Assembly (NCBI GenBank): GCA_900772475.1
Contig: CAAHEI010000074.1
Location: 62,001 to 126,000, forward strand
Direction of reading: 5' to 3'
DNA: 64,000 nt
Source: Clostridia bacterium
Lineage (GTDB): Bacteria; Bacillota; Clostridia; TANB77; CAG-465
Made by a program: the position numbers and the translations under genes. The number at the start of each line of letters is the position of its first letter. The first letter of the stretch is position 1. Positions 61,362-64,000 of this stretch are shown here, piece by piece. The notes under the pieces were generated by a model. That model was not told where the DNA came from and made no database searches. It worked only from the letters and a program-made list of their open reading frames with translations.

Positions 61362-61394
61362 TTAATCTATAATGTTGGATATGAATACAATCAT
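61362..61394 (-). CDS. Micro-ORF 1 (MIVFISNIID)
   Basis: 10 codons plus TAA, first ORF after the promoter. AGGAG lies 11 bases before the ATG. Confidence 0.45.
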   Translation of the reverse strand: MIVFISNIID

Positions 61395-61428
61395 ATATTA
61401 AAACACTCCTTTTAAATAAAGTTAATTA

Positions 61429-61450
61429 AATATTTCAAATTTGAAATATT
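61429..61450. promoter_or_regulatory. 22-bp perfect palindrome in the micro-ORF leader
   Basis: Half-site AATATTTCAAA, no spacer. Lies between the promoter and micro-ORF 1. Confidence 0.7.
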
Positions 61451-61451
61451 A

Positions 61452-61470
61452 TTGTAAGTTTTGCTTACAA
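61452..61470. promoter_or_regulatory. Leader inverted repeat TTGTAAG-5-CTTACAA
   Basis: 7-bp arms with a 5-base centre, immediately downstream of the -10, covering the expected start point: an operator-like place. Confidence 0.7.
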
Positions 61471-61474
61471 CTAT

Positions 61475-61503
61475 ATTATAGCATATTTTTAATATTATGT
61501 CAA
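61475..61503 (-). promoter_or_regulatory. Perfect-consensus promoter of the micro-ORF unit
   Basis: Minus strand TTGACA (61503-61498), 17-base spacer, TATAAT (61480-61475). Confidence 0.9.
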
Positions 61504-61530
61504 CGCTTTTTCGCTTTTTTTATTTTTTAA

Positions 61531-61580
61531 AATAATTTTATAATATTAACTTTAATCAATATTTAATATTTGTAATATAT
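61531..61580 (-). repeat. Direct repeat DR2 upstream of the micro-ORF promoter
   Basis: TTAATCAATATTTAATATTT then GTAATAT, about five changes over 37 bases relative to DR1 (60602-60650), same orientation. Confidence 0.55.
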
Positions 61581-61613
61581 TTGACATATATGCAATTTAA
61601 AATATCTATATAG

Positions 61614-61648
61614 AAAATAGAGATTAAACTAAGTTAATCTCTACTATT
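61614..61648 (-). terminator. Probable terminator of the 53-residue gene
   Basis: TAGAGATTAA / TTAATCTCTA hairpin (61618-61643), weak T-run on the minus side. Confidence 0.5.
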
Positions 61649-61691
61649 TTAAATATCCTTTATGCTTTTGTTTACCTTTCTATTTGATTGG

Positions 61692-61853
61692 CTACATACC
61701 TCTTTCTTTTTTGTTCTGTTCAATTTTAGGTTCAATTGATTTGTTTAATTCATTAATATATTCTCTTGGAACAACATATGCAATCCTACCTTCATGTTTT
61801 ACACTACTTGCCGATTTTGCCAATAGTTGAACTCTTTTTAATAATTTAGACAA
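61692..61853 (-). CDS. Orphan 53-residue basic protein, TTG start
   Basis: TTG start at 61853 with AAGGAGG 8 bases upstream (61862-61868), and a promoter at 61922-61950. The protein (SKLLKRVQLLAKSASSVKH..., then RIAYVVPREYINELNKSIE, ending KKERGM) is small, soluble and basic, with the short beta-like IAYVVPRE in the middle, reminiscent of small DNA- or RNA-binding proteins. I do not recognise it. Sits between typA and the micro-ORF unit, same strand as both. Confidence 0.6.
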   Translation of the reverse strand: MSKLLKRVQLLAKSASSVKHEGRIAYVVPREYINELNKSIEPKIEQNKKERGM

Positions 61854-61921
61854 CGTTTTTTCCTCCTTAAATAGTTATTTTATATTTATTTTTATAGGAT
61901 TTTATGCTTTATTTGATTACC

Positions 61922-61950
61922 ATTTTAACATATTATTATTAAATGTGCAA
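61922..61950 (-). promoter_or_regulatory. SigA-type promoter of the 53-residue gene
   Basis: Minus strand TTGCAC (61950-61945), 17-base spacer, TAAAAT (61927-61922). Confidence 0.6.
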
Positions 61951-61962
61951 CTATATTTTATG

Positions 61963-61993
61963 TTAAAATAGCGGCTAATTTCTAACCGCTATC
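61963..61993 (-). terminator. Terminator after typA
   Basis: ATAGCGG / CCGCTAT hairpin with TTTTA on the minus exit side, 10 bases after the stop. Confidence 0.75.
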
Positions 61994-62002
61994 TTTAATT
62001 TA

Positions 62003-63817
62003 TTATTTACTATTTTTAGCTCTTATTCTCATAGTAGGATCTAGTATTTTCTTTCTTAAACGAATATTTTCTGGTGTTACCTCAACTAATTCATCATCAG
62101 ATATAAACTCAATTGATTGCTCAAGTGACATTGTAACTGGTGGTACAAGTTTTAATGCATCATCACTTCCTGAAGCACGTGTATTTGTTAAATGTTTTTC
62201 TTTACATACATTAACTGTTAAATCATCACTTCTAGAATTTTCACCAACTATCATACCTTGATATACTTCTGTACCAGGTCCAATGAAAAGAGTTGATCTT
62301 TCTTGTGCTTGGAAAAGTCCATATCCAGTTGCTTTACCAGCTTCAAAAGCAATAACAGCTCCTCTTTGTCTTGTTTCAATTTCACCTTTATCTGGTTCAT
62401 ATCCAGCAAATATATGATTTATCATACCGTTACCTTTTGTATCAGTCATAAACTCATTTCTAAATCCTATAAGTCCACGAGCAGGTACTTTAAATTCAAG
62501 TCTTGTATATCCTGCATTAGATGTAGATGGAGTCATATTTGTCATTTCACCTTTTCTGTATCCCATTTTTTGCATTACAGTACCAACAAATTCCTCTGGA
62601 ACATCAATAGTTGCCATTTCCATTGGTTCACATTTTACGCCATCAATAACTTTATATATAACTTTTGGACGAGATACAAGAAGTTCATAACCTTCTCTTC
62701 TCATATTTTCTATTAAAATAGATAAATGAAGTTCTCCTCTACCTGATACATTAAAGCTATCTGATGTTTCTGTTTCTTCAACTTTTAAAGAAACGTTTGT
62801 TTCTAATTCTTTAAATAATCTATCTCTTAAATGTCTAGAAGTAATAAACTTACCTTCTTTTCCAGCTAAAGGTCCATTATTTACACTAAATGTCATAGAA
62901 ACAGTAGGTTCATCAATATCTACAAATGGAACAGCTACAGGATTTTCAGGATCAGCTATTGTCTCACCTATATTAATTCCTATAACACCATTTACAGCAA
63001 CTATATCTCCGCAATGTGCAACTTCAGTTTCTACTCTCTTAAGTCCAGAATATGTATACAATTTACCAATTCTTAACTTTTGAATTGTTCCATCTTTTTT
63101 ACATATTGCAACTTCTTGTCCATTTTTTATGCAACCTTTTGTTATTCTACCAATACCAACTCTTCCTGTATATTCATCAGAGTCAATATTTGCAACTAAT
63201 AATTGTAAAGGTTCACTGTCTTCACCAGCAGGTTCTGGAATAGTATTTACAATTGTTTCGAATAAAGGTTTCATATTATCGCTTTTATCATTTAAGTCAG
63301 TCATTGCATATCCATTTTTTGCAGATGCATATACAACTTTGAAATCAAGTTGTTCATCTGATGCATTAAGATCCATGAAAAGTTCTAAAACTTCATCTAC
63401 AACTTCTGTTGGTCTTGCTCCTGGTCTATCTACTTTATTTACAACAACAATTGGTACAAGATTAAGTGCTAAAGCTTTACTTAAAACAAATCTTGTTTGT
63501 GGCATTGGACCATCAAAAGCATCAACTACTAGTATAACACCATCAACCATTTTAAGTACACGTTCAACTTCTCCACCAAAATCAGCATGTCCTGGAGTAT
63601 CAACAATATTTATTTTTATATCATTATACTTTACAGCTGTATTTTTTGATAGAATTGTTATTCCTCTTTCTTTTTCTATATCATTTGAGTCCATAACTCT
63701 TTCTGCTACTTGTTCATTTTCTCTAAAAGTACCACTTTGTTTTAAAAGAGCATCAACAAGTGTAGTTTTACCATGATCAACATGGGCAACAATTGCAACA
63801 TTTCTCAAGTTCTTCAT
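62003..63817 (-). CDS. typA: Translational GTPase TypA/BipA
   Basis: 604 residues; ATG at 63817 (MKNLRNVAIVAHVDHGKTT), the standard start; the 12 codons upstream are not family-like. Ribosome-associated GTPase involved in 50S assembly at low temperature and stress. G1 AHVDHGKTT, G2 ERGITI, G3 VDTPGHADFGGEV, G4 NKVDRPGARP, G5 VVYASAKNGYA, then beta-barrel, EF-G-like domains (GRGELHLSILIENMRREGYE) and the BipA C-terminal domain. Monocistronic with a leader hairpin. Confidence 0.97.
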   Translation of the reverse strand: MKNLRNVAIVAHVDHGKTTLVDALLKQSGTFRENEQVAERVMDSNDIEKERGITILSKNTAVKYNDIKINIVDTPGHADFGGEVERVLKMVDGVILVVDAFDGPMPQTRFVLSKALALNLVPIVVVNKVDRPGARPTEVVDEVLELFMDLNASDEQLDFKVVYASAKNGYAMTDLNDKSDNMKPLFETIVNTIPEPAGEDSEPLQLLVANIDSDEYTGRVGIGRITKGCIKNGQEVAICKKDGTIQKLRIGKLYTYSGLKRVETEVAHCGDIVAVNGVIGINIGETIADPENPVAVPFVDIDEPTVSMTFSVNNGPLAGKEGKFITSRHLRDRLFKELETNVSLKVEETETSDSFNVSGRGELHLSILIENMRREGYELLVSRPKVIYKVIDGVKCEPMEMATIDVPEEFVGTVMQKMGYRKGEMTNMTPSTSNAGYTRLEFKVPARGLIGFRNEFMTDTKGNGMINHIFAGYEPDKGEIETRQRGAVIAFEAGKATGYGLFQAQERSTLFIGPGTEVYQGMIVGENSRSDDLTVNVCKEKHLTNTRASGSDDALKLVPPVTMSLEQSIEFISDDELVEVTPENIRLRKKILDPTMRIRAKNSK

Positions 63818-63877
63818 ATTTCTTCTTCCCTTCCATTTATATATATATAACATCTATACAAAATATAACGTTATCCC

Positions 63878-63906
63878 AAAAAATATAACCTAAAAATTAG
63901 GTTATA
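63878..63906 (-). terminator. Terminator-like hairpin in the typA leader
   Basis: TATAACCTAA / TTAGGTTATA with a 3-base loop and TTTTTTGGG on the minus exit side, lying between the promoter (63921-63949) and the start codon (63817). Confidence 0.65.
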
Positions 63907-63920
63907 CATATATCTTAAAT

Positions 63921-63949
63921 ATTTTACATCAAATAAAAAATTTTGTCAA
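63921..63949 (-). promoter_or_regulatory. SigA-type promoter of typA
   Basis: Minus strand TTGACA (63949-63944), 17-base spacer, TAAAAT (63926-63921). Confidence 0.72.
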
Positions 63950-64000
63950 TATTTTTAGAAGAAATTATGTAAATAATCTTTCTCTATTTATTTGGATTTA

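Larger units (their letters stand above)
61119..61410 (-). repeat. Tandem duplication of a two-ORF module (unit about 171-174 bp)
   Basis: Two near-identical units on the minus strand (61410 to about 61242, and 61240 to about 61119). Each contains a Shine-Dalgarno, a 10-codon ORF, the segment AAATTTTGTTCGGTGC, a second Shine-Dalgarno, and an 11-codon ORF. Differences between units fall mostly after the second ORF. A third, shorter echo of the separator (AAATTTTGTGCAGGC) precedes unit 2. Confidence 0.85.

Noticed and set aside
61080..61420. CRISPR array or insertion element at the tandem repeats
   Set aside because: Only two units of about 171 bp, no short repeat-spacer pattern, no terminal inverted repeats, no cas or transposase gene.
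62303..63776. Long plus-strand open frames (137 and 215 codons) opposite typA
   Set aside because: They are antisense frames within a highly conserved GTPase gene, without ribosome sites or protein-like composition.

Overview
The window is a very AT-rich chromosomal segment of an endospore-forming Clostridia-type member of the Bacillota. Evidence is the consensus SigA promoters with 17-bp spacers, AGGAGG-type ribosome binding sites, the sporulation genes spoVT, spoVB and whiA, an AbrB paralogue, RNase Y with YmdB, and rpmE next to prmC. No rRNA, CRISPR array or intact mobile element is visible. I cannot name the species; an uncultured gut-type Clostridia lineage would fit.

Layout. 1-9.9 kb: end of lysS, a lipid kinase, a peptidoglycan-binding protein, trmL, a dCMP deaminase, elongator and initiator tRNA-Met (both minus), superoxide dismutase, a Fur-family regulator with a metal exporter under a long palindromic operator, a degenerate LytM protein, an endonuclease III relative and recD2. 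9.9-13.1 kb: an accessory island with an IS1182-type transposase relic, a degenerate repeat, a small orphan gene and a divergent KAP-type P-loop NTPase. 13.3-15.7 kb: spoVT and rny. 15.7-17.2 kb: a graveyard of IS21- and IS110-type relics. 17.2-22.6 kb: a three-gene 2-hydroxyacyl-CoA dehydratase/activase-like operon, then SDR-ymdB-cysE. 22.6-25.7 kb (minus): murA-MBL hydrolase-rlmH-abrB and a small Cys-rich gene. 25.9-28.7 kb: rpmE, a DUF1385-PrmC fusion and a shortened WhiA. 28.7-32.4 kb (minus): a membrane-anchored orphan, a ferritin-like protein and SpoVB. 32.7-39.9 kb: hemW, polA, a lytic transglycosylase, an orphan, yebC and an SNase-like protein. 40-42.6 kb: an orphan operon with a frameshifted leucine-rich-repeat gene. 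42.9-47.6 kb: a Xer-like recombinase, a glycolipid synthase-like gene, an SOS-box-controlled YneA-like gene, yigZ and a duplicated PIN-like protein. 47.7-50.9 kb (minus): tig-clpP-clpX. 51.2-52.5 kb: two orphans. 52.9-60.5 kb: a cyclic beta-glucan synthase split into two genes. 61-61.5 kb: a tandem micro-ORF transcription unit. 61.7-63.8 kb: a 53-residue protein and typA.

Most genes are housekeeping. The least explained parts are (i) the 61.05-61.51 kb unit: one consensus promoter, two palindromes in the leader, and four ORFs of 10-11 codons, each with its own Shine-Dalgarno sequence, arranged as two copies of a two-ORF module; (ii) the island with the KAP NTPase; (iii) the split glucan synthase, whose promoter and the micro-ORF promoter are each preceded by the same approximately 50-bp repeat; (iv) the frameshifted LRR operon; and (v) several families of degenerate intergenic repeats. 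Function calls rest on motif recognition by eye; no database search was run.
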